Assembly (NCBI GenBank): GCA_964546285.1
Contig: CAZJJK010000045.1
Coordinates: 1-24,730 of the forward strand
DNA length: 24,730 nt
From: CAZJJK01 sp964546285
GTDB taxonomy: Bacteria > Spirochaetota > Spirochaetia > Treponematales > Breznakiellaceae
Direction: 5' to 3'
The notes beneath the pieces were generated by a model that saw only the letters and a list, made by a program, of their open reading frames with translations, was not told the DNA's origin and did not search any database. The translations under genes and the position numbers were made by a program. Positions 1 through 7,372 of this stretch are shown here, in pieces. The first letter of the stretch is position 1. Each line of letters starts with the position of its first letter.

Positions 1-2
1 CG

Positions 3-335
3 GAACGCGATACCTTGCTGCGCGGTGAATTTTTTGGCGACCTAAAAAACCCGGCCAATCCTATCCAGTTGGGCGTTTGGACTATAGGAGCCGCCGATGA
101 TGGCCGGAGGAAAGCCGCTCTTATACGCGCCGGCGCGCGGCGACTCTTAGACATGGACATCCCCCCGGAGAAAAAACTACTGTTCTATGAATCAACCAGA
201 CGCCTTGGCGGTATCGATCTGGACATAAACCGGCCGCGAACCTTAGGCACCGTGGCGGAGCTTCGCGACCATGAATTAGGAGACCTTTTAGTATCGGCGG
301 ATGACGATTTTGTTGATTTTATCGGCGCGGACTAA
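3..335 (+). CDS. C-terminal part of an unrecognised protein (5' end outside window)
   Basis: The reading frame is open from the first bases of the window and ends with TAA, so this is most likely the 3' end of a longer gene; a TTG at 15 is only a possible start and has no ribosome binding site. About 110 residues are visible. The sequence is soluble, mixed in charge, and ends in an acidic tail (residues such as SADDDFVDFIGAD). I do not recognise a family. Its stop codon overlaps the stop of the convergent Sua5 gene by a few bases, so the two transcripts must share 3' sequence. Confidence 0.6.
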   Translation, partial: ERDTLLRGEFFGDLKNPANPIQLGVWTIGAADDGRRKAALIRAGARRLLDMDIPPEKKLLFYESTRRLGGIDLDINRPRTLGTVAELRDHELGDLLVSADDDFVDFIGAD

Positions 336-1330
336 TCTTTTTTAGACGCTTTATAAAGACGGTCGTTTATAGCGACGCCAAGCCCTATATCGGGAACGCG
401 TTCCGCATGAATGTATTCTATTCCCTCTTGATCCAGTCGGTACAGCGTATCAAAAAGAGCGGCGGCCGCTTCCAAAAGATCGCCGCTTTCGGAAAGAACC
501 GCGCTAAGAGCGCCCTGAGCCGCTTGGCAAGAATCGCGGGAAGCGGCATCAAAAAACAAAAGGACAGCGCCCGGTTCTATCCGCGCTTGAGCCAGAGCTC
601 CCCGAGGATACAGCTTAAGGGCGGCGCGAGGCGCGTAATGATTAAGTAGCTGCCCAGGCGCCGTTATATTAACAGCCATTCGGTCAAAAAGAGCTACGGG
701 GCCAATTAAGGCTTCTATCCGTTCCCTTTCCATGCCGCCAGGCCTAAGAATGATCGGTTTTTCGCCGGATAAATCCAAAACAGTGGATTCTACTCCTAAA
801 GCGCAGGGTCCGCCATCAATAATAAAGTCTACCGCTTCTCCCAAACCCCGAACCACATGTTCGGCGCGGGTAGGGCTTAAGCGTCCAAAGGGATTGGCGC
901 TGGGCGCGGCTACCACGCCGGTGGACTCAGCTATTAGACGCCTGGCGATAGGATGAGCGGGTAGGCGCAAGGCTACCGTCCGTAAAGCGCTGGTAGCTAG
1001 GTCAGGTAAACACGGCTGTTTAGGGAGGATAAGCGTTAACGGCCCAGGCCAGAGTTCAGCCATAAGATGGCGAGCTTGTTCCGTCGCTCTTGAACTTAAC
1101 CGTTCCCACGCGACTACGCGATCGGCCGCCGCGCATTCGGCTATATGAATAATAAGCGGATCAAAGCTTGGTCGTCGTTTGGCGGCGAAAACCCGCGCCA
1201 ACGCCTGCTTGTTAAACGCGTCAGCCCCCAGCCCATATACGGTTTCCGTGGGAAAAGCGACAAGACCGCCACGGCTTAAGGCATCCGCGGCTAGACTAAG
1301 ATCGATATCGGAATTGGTCAGAAGGCGCAC
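332..1330 (-). CDS. sua5: L-threonylcarbamoyladenylate synthase, Sua5 type
   Basis: This enzyme makes threonylcarbamoyl-AMP from threonine, bicarbonate and ATP in the cytoplasm, the first step of t6A modification at position 37 of ANN-decoding tRNAs. The YrdC domain is clear: PTETVYGLG (residues 27-35), the KRRPSFDPL nucleotide/tRNA-binding segment (51-59), APSAN (142-146), GVESTVLD (179-186) and ILRPGG (194-199). A linker ending in APGQLLNHYAPRA (about 224-236) leads into a C-terminal Sua5 domain, so this is the long two-domain form rather than the short TsaC form; 332 residues fits that. The start is GTG at 1330, chosen because the protein then begins just before the first conserved strand; no strong ribosome binding site precedes it and the frame stays open upstream, so a few extra residues are possible. 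It is convergent with the gene on its left. Confidence 0.93.
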   Translation of the reverse strand: MRLLTNSDIDLSLAADALSRGGLVAFPTETVYGLGADAFNKQALARVFAAKRRPSFDPLIIHIAECAAADRVVAWERLSSRATEQARHLMAELWPGPLTLILPKQPCLPDLATSALRTVALRLPAHPIARRLIAESTGVVAAPSANPFGRLSPTRAEHVVRGLGEAVDFIIDGGPCALGVESTVLDLSGEKPIILRPGGMERERIEALIGPVALFDRMAVNITAPGQLLNHYAPRAALKLYPRGALAQARIEPGAVLLFFDAASRDSCQAAQGALSAVLSESGDLLEAAAALFDTLYRLDQEGIEYIHAERVPDIGLGVAINDRLYKASKKD

Positions 1331-1445
1331 AAACGCATCATACAGTAAAGAAGGCCGCGCGTCAGCCGAGGCGCCATAGTGGTGGAGAGACTATCCTGTG
1401 TCAAACGTGACATTTTCAAAAAGCGCTCAACGGAGTTTCAATAAT

Positions 1446-2285
1446 CTATCCTTGTCCCTCTACATTCCAGGCGTTTAAGCCCGCTTTTTTTAAACAACTA
1501 AAAAGCGTGGCCTTAATATCCTTTTTATCTTTACGCAGTTCATGGATTAATGCCCTAATTCGGGCGCGGCCGTTTTGTGAGGCCAAAGGACAATCGCTTT
1601 GGATGATCGGTAAGGCGGCTTTCCGAACAAAGCCGGCGCTTTCCGCGTCATTTACATAGACAAAGGGACGGATCACGCGAATTTTTGAATCCTCGTAATA
1701 AGTGGAGGGCGAAAAACAACTAATTCTCCCCTCAAAAAGTATGGACATAAGAAAGGTTTCTATCGCGTCATCTCGATGATGGGCAAGGACAAGAACGGAG
1801 CGCCCCTGGGCCTTTGCCTCCGCGCTTAAGGCCGCGCGGCGCAAGCGTGCGCAGAGCGAACAGACGCCATCTTTAGCGGCGGCTATCGCCGCCTGACCAA
1901 GGGGGAAGGGCGCTACATGATAGGGTACGTTCAGTTCACGGCACAAGTTTGCCATAGGCGAGAAAGCCTTATCAGGCGTATCAGCGGAAGCGGAAGGAAA
2001 GCCCGAAGCTATAGTAAGCGCGGCAAGATCAAAGGAATATGGGTAAAAGGCTTTAAGCGACGCGAGTGTCCAAAGCAGGGCGACGCTATCCTTTCCGCCC
2101 GATAAACCTAAAAGCAAACGATCGCCTTCACGAATAAGACTAAAATCGCGGCAAGCTTTATCGGTCTGGCCTATAAGCCGTTGAGCCAAGCGAGGCGAAC
2201 GAGCCGCGTAAACCCGCACAGCCTCGCCGCCCGCGCGAGACAGCGCGGCGTCAACCGTCTCTTTATCCGCCTTTGCCGTGGCCAT
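1446..2285 (-). CDS. ttcA: TtcA-family tRNA 2-thiocytidine synthetase (PP-loop)
   Basis: The family thiolates cytidine 32 of certain tRNAs using ATP and an iron-sulfur cluster. The PP-loop pyrophosphatase motif SGGKDS is at residues 62-67, the CSLC pair at 142-145, the HHRDDAIET segment at 169-177, and a third cysteine (Cys232, in SDCPLASQ) lies where TtcA proteins keep their third cluster ligand. Length (279) is near the usual size. The start is ATG; only a weak purine stretch precedes it. The gene lies upstream of and on the same strand as sua5, separated by about 115 bases, so the pair may form a small tRNA-modification unit. A related tRNA thiolase (Ncs6/TtuA-like) is the main alternative, but the CxxC plus a single late cysteine favours TtcA. 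Confidence 0.85.
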   Translation of the reverse strand: MATAKADKETVDAALSRAGGEAVRVYAARSPRLAQRLIGQTDKACRDFSLIREGDRLLLGLSGGKDSVALLWTLASLKAFYPYSFDLAALTIASGFPSASADTPDKAFSPMANLCRELNVPYHVAPFPLGQAAIAAAKDGVCSLCARLRRAALSAEAKAQGRSVLVLAHHRDDAIETFLMSILFEGRISCFSPSTYYEDSKIRVIRPFVYVNDAESAGFVRKAALPIIQSDCPLASQNGRARIRALIHELRKDKKDIKATLFSCLKKAGLNAWNVEGQG

Positions 2286-2340
2286 AGCTTATTTATACTC
2301 GCCTTTCCGCTGATAAGTACAGCGTCACATCACGCGCACT

Positions 2341-2360
2341 GCTTATTCTTATTAATAAGC
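2341..2360. promoter_or_regulatory. Perfect AT-rich palindrome upstream of ttcA
   Basis: GCTTATT and AATAAGC form a perfect 7-base inverted repeat with a 6-base spacer, and an exact 12-base palindrome (CTTATTAATAAG, 2348-2359) is nested in it. It lies about 55 bases upstream of the ttcA start and overlaps a possible -10 sequence on that strand. A repressor site is one reading; chance in AT-rich DNA is another. Confidence 0.3.
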
Positions 2361-2473
2361 GAGTCAGCATTGATCAGACAAGCGTCATCTTCCCCAAAAT
2401 TCCTTAGGACTATAAAATGTATGATACCCATGCGGTATATGACGATATAATGTAAATTTCCTCATAAATAAAA

Positions 2474-2669
2474 TCTTACTGCTGTCAATTTTGTTGAAGC
2501 CTAAAAATACTAATTTTCGAAAGGGAATGGAAACAATGAGACTACGAATTCATGCTTTGATTTAACTAGCCCGCTTAGAACTAGTTCCGACTCAAGACCT
2601 GTGATGGGACTTATTCATGTCTTTTCTAAAAATGAAGATATATGTGCAACAAAATTGGCGGCAGTAAGA
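2474..2669. repeat. Inverted-repeat element, copy 1 (MITE-like)
   Basis: The left end, TCTTACTGCTGTCAATTTTG continuing to TTG (2474-2496), is matched in inverted orientation by the right end (2647-2669) at 21 of 23 positions. The interior of about 150 bases is AT-rich and has no sustained open frame. The same ends recur at two other places in this window, so it is a dispersed family. No transposase is present; it would need to be mobilised in trans or be a fossil. Confidence 0.75.
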
Positions 2670-2838
2670 AATAAATAAAAAATCGAAATCATTCTAGAAT
2701 TATCGACGGCCGTGAGTTAGCATATGAATAAGTCTTTTTTCCTTATGTCGCGGCTAAGCGGGATAGGCCGTTATTATAGCGCTATATCATAGCCGAGCAT
2801 AGTAAAGCTGACAGCTAAAGAGGAGGGAAAGAACTGTT

Positions 2839-3057
2839 ATGATGCCAGATAAATCGGACTCCCGATGGAAGGCTCTTGTACAAGGAAAGATTTCGCATAA
2901 TTTCGCCTTTGTCGCCGCTGGTCTATGTGTATCACGCAACCAGAGGGCTCTTAGGATGAATATGACAGATGAGGCGAAAGCCGTGGACGATGTATACGCG
3001 TTTTTTGAGAAGTACCAGAAGGTCCTCAGCGGCGACATAACGGCAATTTTCGGCTGA
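2839..3057 (+). CDS. Small protein of unknown function (72 aa)
   Basis: I do not recognise this protein. A strong AGGAGGG sequence at 2821-2827 sits 11 bases before the first of two adjacent ATG codons (2839 and 2842), which supports translation. The product is soluble and probably helical, with a basic first half and an amphipathic second half (around DDVYAFFEKYQKVLSGD). It has no signal peptide or membrane segment. Its stop lies 13 bases before the start of the FIST-like gene, which has its own ribosome binding site, so the two are almost certainly co-transcribed. A role as a partner of the downstream protein is inferred from position only. Confidence 0.55.
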   Translation: MMPDKSDSRWKALVQGKISHNFAFVAAGLCVSRNQRALRMNMTDEAKAVDDVYAFFEKYQKVLSGDITAIFG

Positions 3058-3070
3058 AAGGGAGAGTATT

Positions 3071-4033
3071 ATGCTTATTGACGCGAAAAAAGCCGAAGCG
3101 ATGATAGCTTCAGGCAAGAAATTATTTGTAGCTGGCGAAGAAAGCGTTTTAATGGCTCTGCCACGAGGCAAGTGGATTGGCGGCACCATCCCGTATTTCA
3201 TGGCCGAACGCGGCGGCACCATCAACCGCGATCACGTATTTATTACAGAAGTCCCAGCTGAAGTTCACGCCATTTCCATAAAAACCTACAAGGCCGATGA
3301 ATTGAGCGCGTTGACCGCGGACGCGCCGGAAAACGGTTTTACTTTGCTCATTATCCCAGCCTTAAGCGACGCGCATCTTAACTTTGCCCAGGACGCGCCA
3401 AGTTACAACAATATCTTTCTCAGACCGACCATAGGCTGGATCGCGGGCGTTCATTTGGATGATTTGGGTAAGAAAAAACCCAAGGTTATTGATGGGCAAA
3501 CCGGCGAGCTAAGCGCGGATATCGCGGTGGCCATGCATTGTGAACTGCCCGCTGATAAAAACGCTGAAATTGGCATAATCAACCTATTTAAGCCTGGATC
3601 GGGTGATCGCATTCTTTTCCCCGAGACTGGCTTTTCAGCGAAAAAAGCTATAGTCGAGGGGAAAACCATGGATTTTGCCGCCTATCTACGCGAGAAAAAC
3701 ATAGATACGCGGCTGCCCCTTGTGGCAAATTACGCCGGAGCCATGGTTAATGTCAGCTTTCAAGCGGTACATGATTCTTCGGTTAATTTTTACGCTCCCG
3801 TCTTTTCGGGGATTGAATACCGCATAGCCGCTCCGGTAAACGATTATGTAAAAGAGTTCGACGCCGCCCTTCCCAACGCGCTCAAACCAAGCTTCGCCTG
3901 TAACTGCATCTTGAATTTTTTATATTCGGAATTGGAAGGCAAGAAGACAGCTGGCATGGAAGGCCCCGTTACCTTCGGCGAAATAGCCTACCAATTATTG
4001 AACCAAACCCTCGTTTACTTAACTATCGTTTAA
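3071..4033 (+). CDS. FIST-like protein of unknown function
   Basis: The 320-residue protein has no signal peptide or membrane segment and is probably cytoplasmic. The opening half contains a striking LPRGKWIGGTIPYFM block (about 30-44) followed by a GG and an FITEV strand; the end carries GPVTFGEIAYQLLNQTLVYL (about 298-317). The latter resembles the end of FIST domains, where a Gly-Glu-Ile followed by an Asn-Gln-Thr strand closes the small-molecule sensor fold. FIST domains usually sense small ligands such as amino acids and are often attached to signalling domains; here the protein stands alone. GGGAG about seven bases before ATG supports the start. It forms a two-gene unit with the small upstream gene. 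The family link is by motif only. Confidence 0.6.
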   Translation: MLIDAKKAEAMIASGKKLFVAGEESVLMALPRGKWIGGTIPYFMAERGGTINRDHVFITEVPAEVHAISIKTYKADELSALTADAPENGFTLLIIPALSDAHLNFAQDAPSYNNIFLRPTIGWIAGVHLDDLGKKKPKVIDGQTGELSADIAVAMHCELPADKNAEIGIINLFKPGSGDRILFPETGFSAKKAIVEGKTMDFAAYLREKNIDTRLPLVANYAGAMVNVSFQAVHDSSVNFYAPVFSGIEYRIAAPVNDYVKEFDAALPNALKPSFACNCILNFLYSELEGKKTAGMEGPVTFGEIAYQLLNQTLVYLTIV

Positions 4034-4043
4034 GCGCCAATCG

Positions 4044-4073
4044 CCTCCGCGCGGCTTTTAAGCTGTGCGGAGG
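4044..4073 (+). terminator. Stem-loop after the FIST-like gene
   Basis: CCTCCGCGCGGC and GCTGTGCGGAGG form a 12-base stem (two G-U pairs) with a six-base loop, eleven bases after the stop codon. No run of T follows, so it is either an unusual terminator or a 3' end stabilising hairpin. Confidence 0.4.
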
Positions 4074-4093
4074 GAACATGAAAAAAGCTTGCT

Positions 4094-4135
4094 AGAGCCT
4101 CTTTCAAGAAACGCTAAATTTTTTAAGGAGGCTCT
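4094..4135. repeat. Inverted repeat AGAGCCTC / GAGGCTCT
   Basis: Perfect 8-base arms are separated by 26 bases in the spacer between the convergent FIST-like and sixA genes. The remaining spacer to 4247 is AT-rich and shows nothing I can name. Confidence 0.35.
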
Positions 4136-4247
4136 CGCGGTTTTATTCTGGAGCTTCTTATCTTCATATAAAATAATTACTAGAAATAAAATCACGTCTA
4201 CGGTGGGTATCAAATTTCATGTCCTTGAGATGTTTGGGATCGCCTTT

Positions 4248-4724
4248 CTAGTTCTGGAATAAGGTTTCAAGCCTCGCGTAAACGCCAAAATTCAAATCAC
4301 CCCATCTATCCGCGCTTATTTGAAGGCAGGCGGCTTCACCAGTTCCTAAGGATAGAGGGCTTCCGATAAACCGCGACGCGACTTTCTCTATCTCCGGATT
4401 ATGGCCCACAATTAAAACCGGTTCGGCACCGGAAACAGAATGGAGTAAGCGTAGATAGATGGAAGCGGCGGAAGCGTATAATTCGTCTCGATATTCTATA
4501 AGTCCCGTATAAGCGGCGGCCGCGGCCCAGAGTTCCGCGCTTTCCTTAGCCCGCGCGGCCGGCGATGAAAACACACGCTTAGGCAGGAAGCCTTCCCGCT
4601 TAAAACGCGTACCGATACGTATAGCGCGAGCTCGGCCGTCTGGACTGAGGACCTTATCGTAATCGTCTCCCGACAAGGATGAACTTTCAGCCTTAGCGTG
4701 ACGAAGCAAATACAAGTTGAGCAA
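4248..4724 (-). CDS. sixA: SixA-type phosphohistidine phosphatase
   Basis: This small histidine-phosphatase enzyme removes phosphate from phosphohistidine; in other bacteria SixA acts on phosphotransfer domains, including those of the nitrogen phosphotransferase system. The catalytic RHAK is at residues 8-11, the SSPAARAKESAE helix at 53-64, and the second catalytic motif VGHNPE at 106-111. At 158 residues it matches SixA in size, with no room for extra domains. The start is TTG at 4724: GGAGG ends five bases before it and the RHA motif then sits in its normal N-terminal place. It lies 36 bases downstream of nrpR on the same strand, so the two are likely one transcript, which would link it to nitrogen control. 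Confidence 0.85.
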   Translation of the reverse strand: MLNLYLLRHAKAESSSLSGDDYDKVLSPDGRARAIRIGTRFKREGFLPKRVFSSPAARAKESAELWAAAAAYTGLIEYRDELYASAASIYLRLLHSVSGAEPVLIVGHNPEIEKVASRFIGSPLSLGTGEAACLQISADRWGDLNFGVYARLETLFQN

Positions 4725-4760
4725 AAACGCCTCCGGTCCTATATAGTCAGAGTAAAGCGC

Positions 4761-5768
4761 TTAGAGCAACTCAGCCAAACGCTGTCTCAATTCCGTAAAG
4801 TGATACATTTTAGTATATTCCATATAACCAGCCAGAGCGTAATGCCGCACCGGCACCCCGCTTTCCTCAAACACGGACACTGGATTCAAGCCGCCTATAA
4901 CGATTACGCCACAGCACCCCTCTCTCACCGGAATATTTAGCAGTTCACGGGATGGCCGCCCTATTTTTAAAAAGCCGCCCAAGCCGACAGCATCCAGCTT
5001 TTTGGCAAGTTCGATGGCGATATCGCGGCTTTCCTCTGGAATTTCCCTAAAACCGGCGCCAATCCGCCCATTGCCGGTAGCGATAGCGCCAAGATAGTCC
5101 GTCATCCGACCGCGGATAAATAGCTGGAGCGGATCGATGGACGTTCCATCGTAGCTGATAAGCTCCACAAAGCGGGTAGCTTGCCCCTTTTCCAGTTGTA
5201 ACAACCCGGAAAACAAGGAACGAGTTGGTATACCGTGTTTCAGCAGAACACCATTTAGAGTGACAGAACAAACCGTACAAAAACCGATATGCCCCTCTGG
5301 CACAGTCGCGGGACCGATTTTTTCGCCGGTTCCAACTAAGCTCACCAGGTTGCCCATGGCGTAGCCTTTAGCGAACACGGCTTCTATATCCGACAGCTTT
5401 GACGCGAAAGCCTCCCGTTCAAGAATGGCGGTATTTATAACCACCGTTCCGCGCCGCAGCGGAAGATCGAAATCCATAGCGTACGTCATACGGTCTATCT
5501 TCGCGGACATATAGCCCACGCGTCTAAACAGCCGCCCCTCGTCCAAAGCCGCCCGTCCCTTCGCCGTGATCACCCGACCACTTTTACCGCGTGCTTCGGT
5601 TAGTCCTTCCTCGTCAAGACGATGTAGATAGAGTCGGATAGTTCTCTCCGAAAGATCGCCGCCGCCTTCCGGTAAGCGTTCCATAATTTCGCTGCCGCTT
5701 AAGGGTCCGTCCGCGTCATCAAGGGTTTCAAGGATAGCTATAGACTTACGCTTAGTTTTATCATCCAC
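4761..5768 (-). CDS. nrpR: NrpR-type transcriptional regulator (winged helix plus NrpR domain)
   Basis: NrpR represses nitrogen-assimilation genes in methanogenic archaea and is released from DNA by 2-oxoglutarate. Here a winged-helix domain (about the first 80 residues, with RKSIAILETL, SEIMERL and ERTIRLYLHRLDEEGL) is followed by one NrpR domain (the former DUF128), with conserved stretches such as GFCTVCSVTLNGVLLKHGIP and GRIGAGFREIP. Some archaeal proteins have two such domains. I chose GTG at 5768 because family similarity starts there; the frame remains open to a TTG at 5831 (356 residues), and neither start has a ribosome binding site. A TTGAAA/TATACA pair with a 15-base spacer would start transcription almost at the GTG, suggesting a leaderless message, but this is tentative. 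The gene diverges from gdhA, the natural target. Confidence 0.85.
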   Translation of the reverse strand: MDDKTKRKSIAILETLDDADGPLSGSEIMERLPEGGGDLSERTIRLYLHRLDEEGLTEARGKSGRVITAKGRAALDEGRLFRRVGYMSAKIDRMTYAMDFDLPLRRGTVVINTAILEREAFASKLSDIEAVFAKGYAMGNLVSLVGTGEKIGPATVPEGHIGFCTVCSVTLNGVLLKHGIPTRSLFSGLLQLEKGQATRFVELISYDGTSIDPLQLFIRGRMTDYLGAIATGNGRIGAGFREIPEESRDIAIELAKKLDAVGLGGFLKIGRPSRELLNIPVREGCCGVIVIGGLNPVSVFEESGVPVRHYALAGYMEYTKMYHFTELRQRLAELL

Positions 5769-5832
5769 AAGTTCAGTGTATACTAGAAAGACTTTGGTTT
5801 CAACAGAATAATATGTACTTGCCAGATACAAA

Positions 5833-5846
5833 CGGCAATATTACCG
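5833..5846. promoter_or_regulatory. Palindromic site CGGCAATATTACCG beside nrpR
   Basis: This near-perfect palindrome contains a GGCAAT half-site and shares AAACGGCAATA exactly with the site nearer gdhA (5934-5944). It may be the autoregulatory operator of nrpR; it lies just upstream of the longest possible nrpR frame. Confidence 0.45.
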
Positions 5847-5877
5847 ATAAAAATAGCATATACATAGAAATTTCTAG

Positions 5878-5906
5878 TTGACTAATGCCGAATACCCGTA
5901 TATGTT
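5878..5906 (+). promoter_or_regulatory. Possible gdhA promoter
   Basis: TTGACT at 5878-5883 matches five of six bases of a sigma-70 -35 box; 17 bases later TATGTT (5901-5906) is a weaker -10 box. The proposed operator lies just downstream, around the expected start of transcription. Confidence 0.4.
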
Positions 5907-5923
5907 ACGTTAGTTTAATCATT

Positions 5924-5943
5924 ATTGCCAACTAAACGGCAAT
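5924..5943. promoter_or_regulatory. Candidate NrpR operator at gdhA
   Basis: ATTGCC and GGCAAT form a perfect inverted repeat with an 8-base spacer, giving half-sites about two helical turns end to end. It sits between the possible gdhA promoter and the ribosome binding site, where a repressor would block transcription. The half-site is repeated beside nrpR. It differs from the archaeal NrpR operator, GGAA-N6-TTCC. Confidence 0.5.
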
Positions 5944-5972
5944 AGGATGCCGGATGTTAGGAAGGAGAAAAT

Positions 5973-7313
5973 ATGAAGAGTTCATTCGTCGATACAATTA
6001 TGTCAAGCGTCGCGGCTCGTAATCCAGCGGAACCGGAATTCCTTCAGGCCGTAAAAGAGGTTGTGGAATCCATTGAGCCGGTCGCCATCAAACGGCCTGA
6101 AATCGCGAAGCTAAAAATTGTGGAAAGGCTCGTTGAACCGGAGCGCCAATTGATTTTCCGGGTACCTTGGGTTGACGACGCTGGGAACGTTCAAGTGAAC
6201 CGCGCTTTCCGCGTTCAGTTTAACAGCTCCATCGGACCATACAAAGGCGGCCTGCGCCTCCATCCTTCCGTTAATCTCGGCATCATTAAATTTCTGGGCT
6301 TTGAGCAAATATTCAAAAACGCCTTAACCACTACACCCATAGGCGGAGGAAAGGGCGGCTCAGATTTCGACCCAAAAGGTAAAAGCGATATGGAAGTCAT
6401 GCGCTTCTGCCAAGCCTTCATGAGCGAACTCTTCCGCCATATCGGACCGGATACGGATGTGCCAGCCGGCGACATAGGCGTTGGCGGCCGTGAAATTGGC
6501 TACATGTATGGCATGTACAAGAAACTAACAAACAGCTTCACCGGGGTCCTAACCGGCAAAGGCTTAGTTTACGGCGGATCCTTAGCCCGCACGGAAGCTA
6601 CCGGCTATGGCTTGGTCTACTTTACAACTCGTATGCTTCAAGACCGCAAAACAGATTGGACGGGCAAGCGGGTGCTTATCTCCGGTTCCGGCAATGTCGC
6701 CATCTACGCCCACCAAAAAGCGACAGCGCTGGGCGCCAAGGTAATAGCCATGTCCGATTCCAATGGCTACATCGTGGACGAGGAAGGCGTTGACCTACAT
6801 GTTATTAAACGGATCAAGGAAGTTGAAAGAGGCAGGATAAAGGAATATTTAGGCGACCGGCCAAAAGCATCCTATACGCAGGGCTGCGCCGGCATCTGGA
6901 ACGTGAAATGCGATGTCGCCCTACCCTGCGCCACCCAGAACGAGCTAGACGGCGCCGCGGCCGCCACTCTGATCAAAAACGGCTGTATCGCGGTTGGGGA
7001 AGGCGCCAATATGCCATCCACCCCGGAAGCGGTTAAGGCCTTCCTTGACGCGGGTGTTTCCTTTGGACCGGCTAAGGCCGCTAACGCCGGCGGCGTGGCG
7101 ACCAGCGCCATAGAAATGTCGCAGAATTCCATGCGTCTAGCCTGGTCTTTTGAGGAAGTGGACGCCAAGCTTCATGGCATAATGAACAGCATCTATGACC
7201 AGGCTAAGGGAGCTTCCGAGCGTTATGGCCTTAAGGGCAACCTTGTCGCTGGCGCTAATATCGCTGGCTTTGAAAAGGTCGCCAACGCCATGCTCGCTCA
7301 CGGCGTAGTGTAA
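5973..7313 (+). CDS. gdhA: NADP-type glutamate dehydrogenase, hexameric
   Basis: The enzyme makes glutamate from 2-oxoglutarate and ammonium in the cytoplasm. The glutamate-binding GPYKGGLRLHPS (88-99) and catalytic PIGGGKGGSDFDPKGKS (122-138, with the reactive lysine at 127) are intact, as are PAGDIGVGGRE (164-174) and a Rossmann ISGSGNVA (236-243). At 446 residues it has the usual length of the small hexameric class, whose bacterial members of this type generally use NADPH. GGAAGGAG about six bases before ATG fixes the start. It diverges from nrpR and is followed by its own terminator, so it is a single-gene transcript. Its control by the neighbouring NrpR, sensing the enzyme's own substrate 2-oxoglutarate, is a reasonable inference. 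Confidence 0.96.
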   Translation: MKSSFVDTIMSSVAARNPAEPEFLQAVKEVVESIEPVAIKRPEIAKLKIVERLVEPERQLIFRVPWVDDAGNVQVNRAFRVQFNSSIGPYKGGLRLHPSVNLGIIKFLGFEQIFKNALTTTPIGGGKGGSDFDPKGKSDMEVMRFCQAFMSELFRHIGPDTDVPAGDIGVGGREIGYMYGMYKKLTNSFTGVLTGKGLVYGGSLARTEATGYGLVYFTTRMLQDRKTDWTGKRVLISGSGNVAIYAHQKATALGAKVIAMSDSNGYIVDEEGVDLHVIKRIKEVERGRIKEYLGDRPKASYTQGCAGIWNVKCDVALPCATQNELDGAAAATLIKNGCIAVGEGANMPSTPEAVKAFLDAGVSFGPAKAANAGGVATSAIEMSQNSMRLAWSFEEVDAKLHGIMNSIYDQAKGASERYGLKGNLVAGANIAGFEKVANAMLAHGVV

Positions 7314-7331
7314 TACAACATCGATATATAC

Positions 7332-7359
7332 GGGCGGCGTGAATTAACGTCGCCCTTTT
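7332..7359 (+). terminator. Rho-independent terminator of gdhA
   Basis: GGGCGGCG and CGTCGCCC form an 8-base stem with one G-U pair and an 8-base loop, followed by TTTT, starting 19 bases after the gdhA stop. Confidence 0.75.
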
Positions 7360-7372
7360 ATCGTCCCGTCTT

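Larger units (their letters stand above)
2286..2838. other. Long spacer between divergent genes
   Basis: About 550 bases without a convincing gene separate ttcA (minus) from the small-protein/FIST-like unit (plus). The stretch is AT-rich. It holds a perfect palindrome near the ttcA side, the first copy of the inverted-repeat element family, and the strong AGGAGGG ribosome binding site at 2821-2827. On the minus strand, TTGTCT followed after 18 bases by TATTAA is a possible but weak ttcA promoter. Stop codons interrupt the frames that cross the stretch. Confidence 0.6.

Noticed and set aside
2665..2838. Riboswitch or leader RNA before the small-protein gene
   Set aside because: Short complementary stretches exist, but I could not match any known riboswitch core.
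4065..4262. Open frame of about 65 codons after the FIST-like gene
   Set aside because: It runs through two inverted repeats, has no ribosome binding site of its own and resembles nothing.
5847..5972. Archaeal NrpR operator GGAA-N6-TTCC
   Set aside because: No such site occurs in the nrpR-gdhA spacer; the inverted repeats there are of a different sequence.
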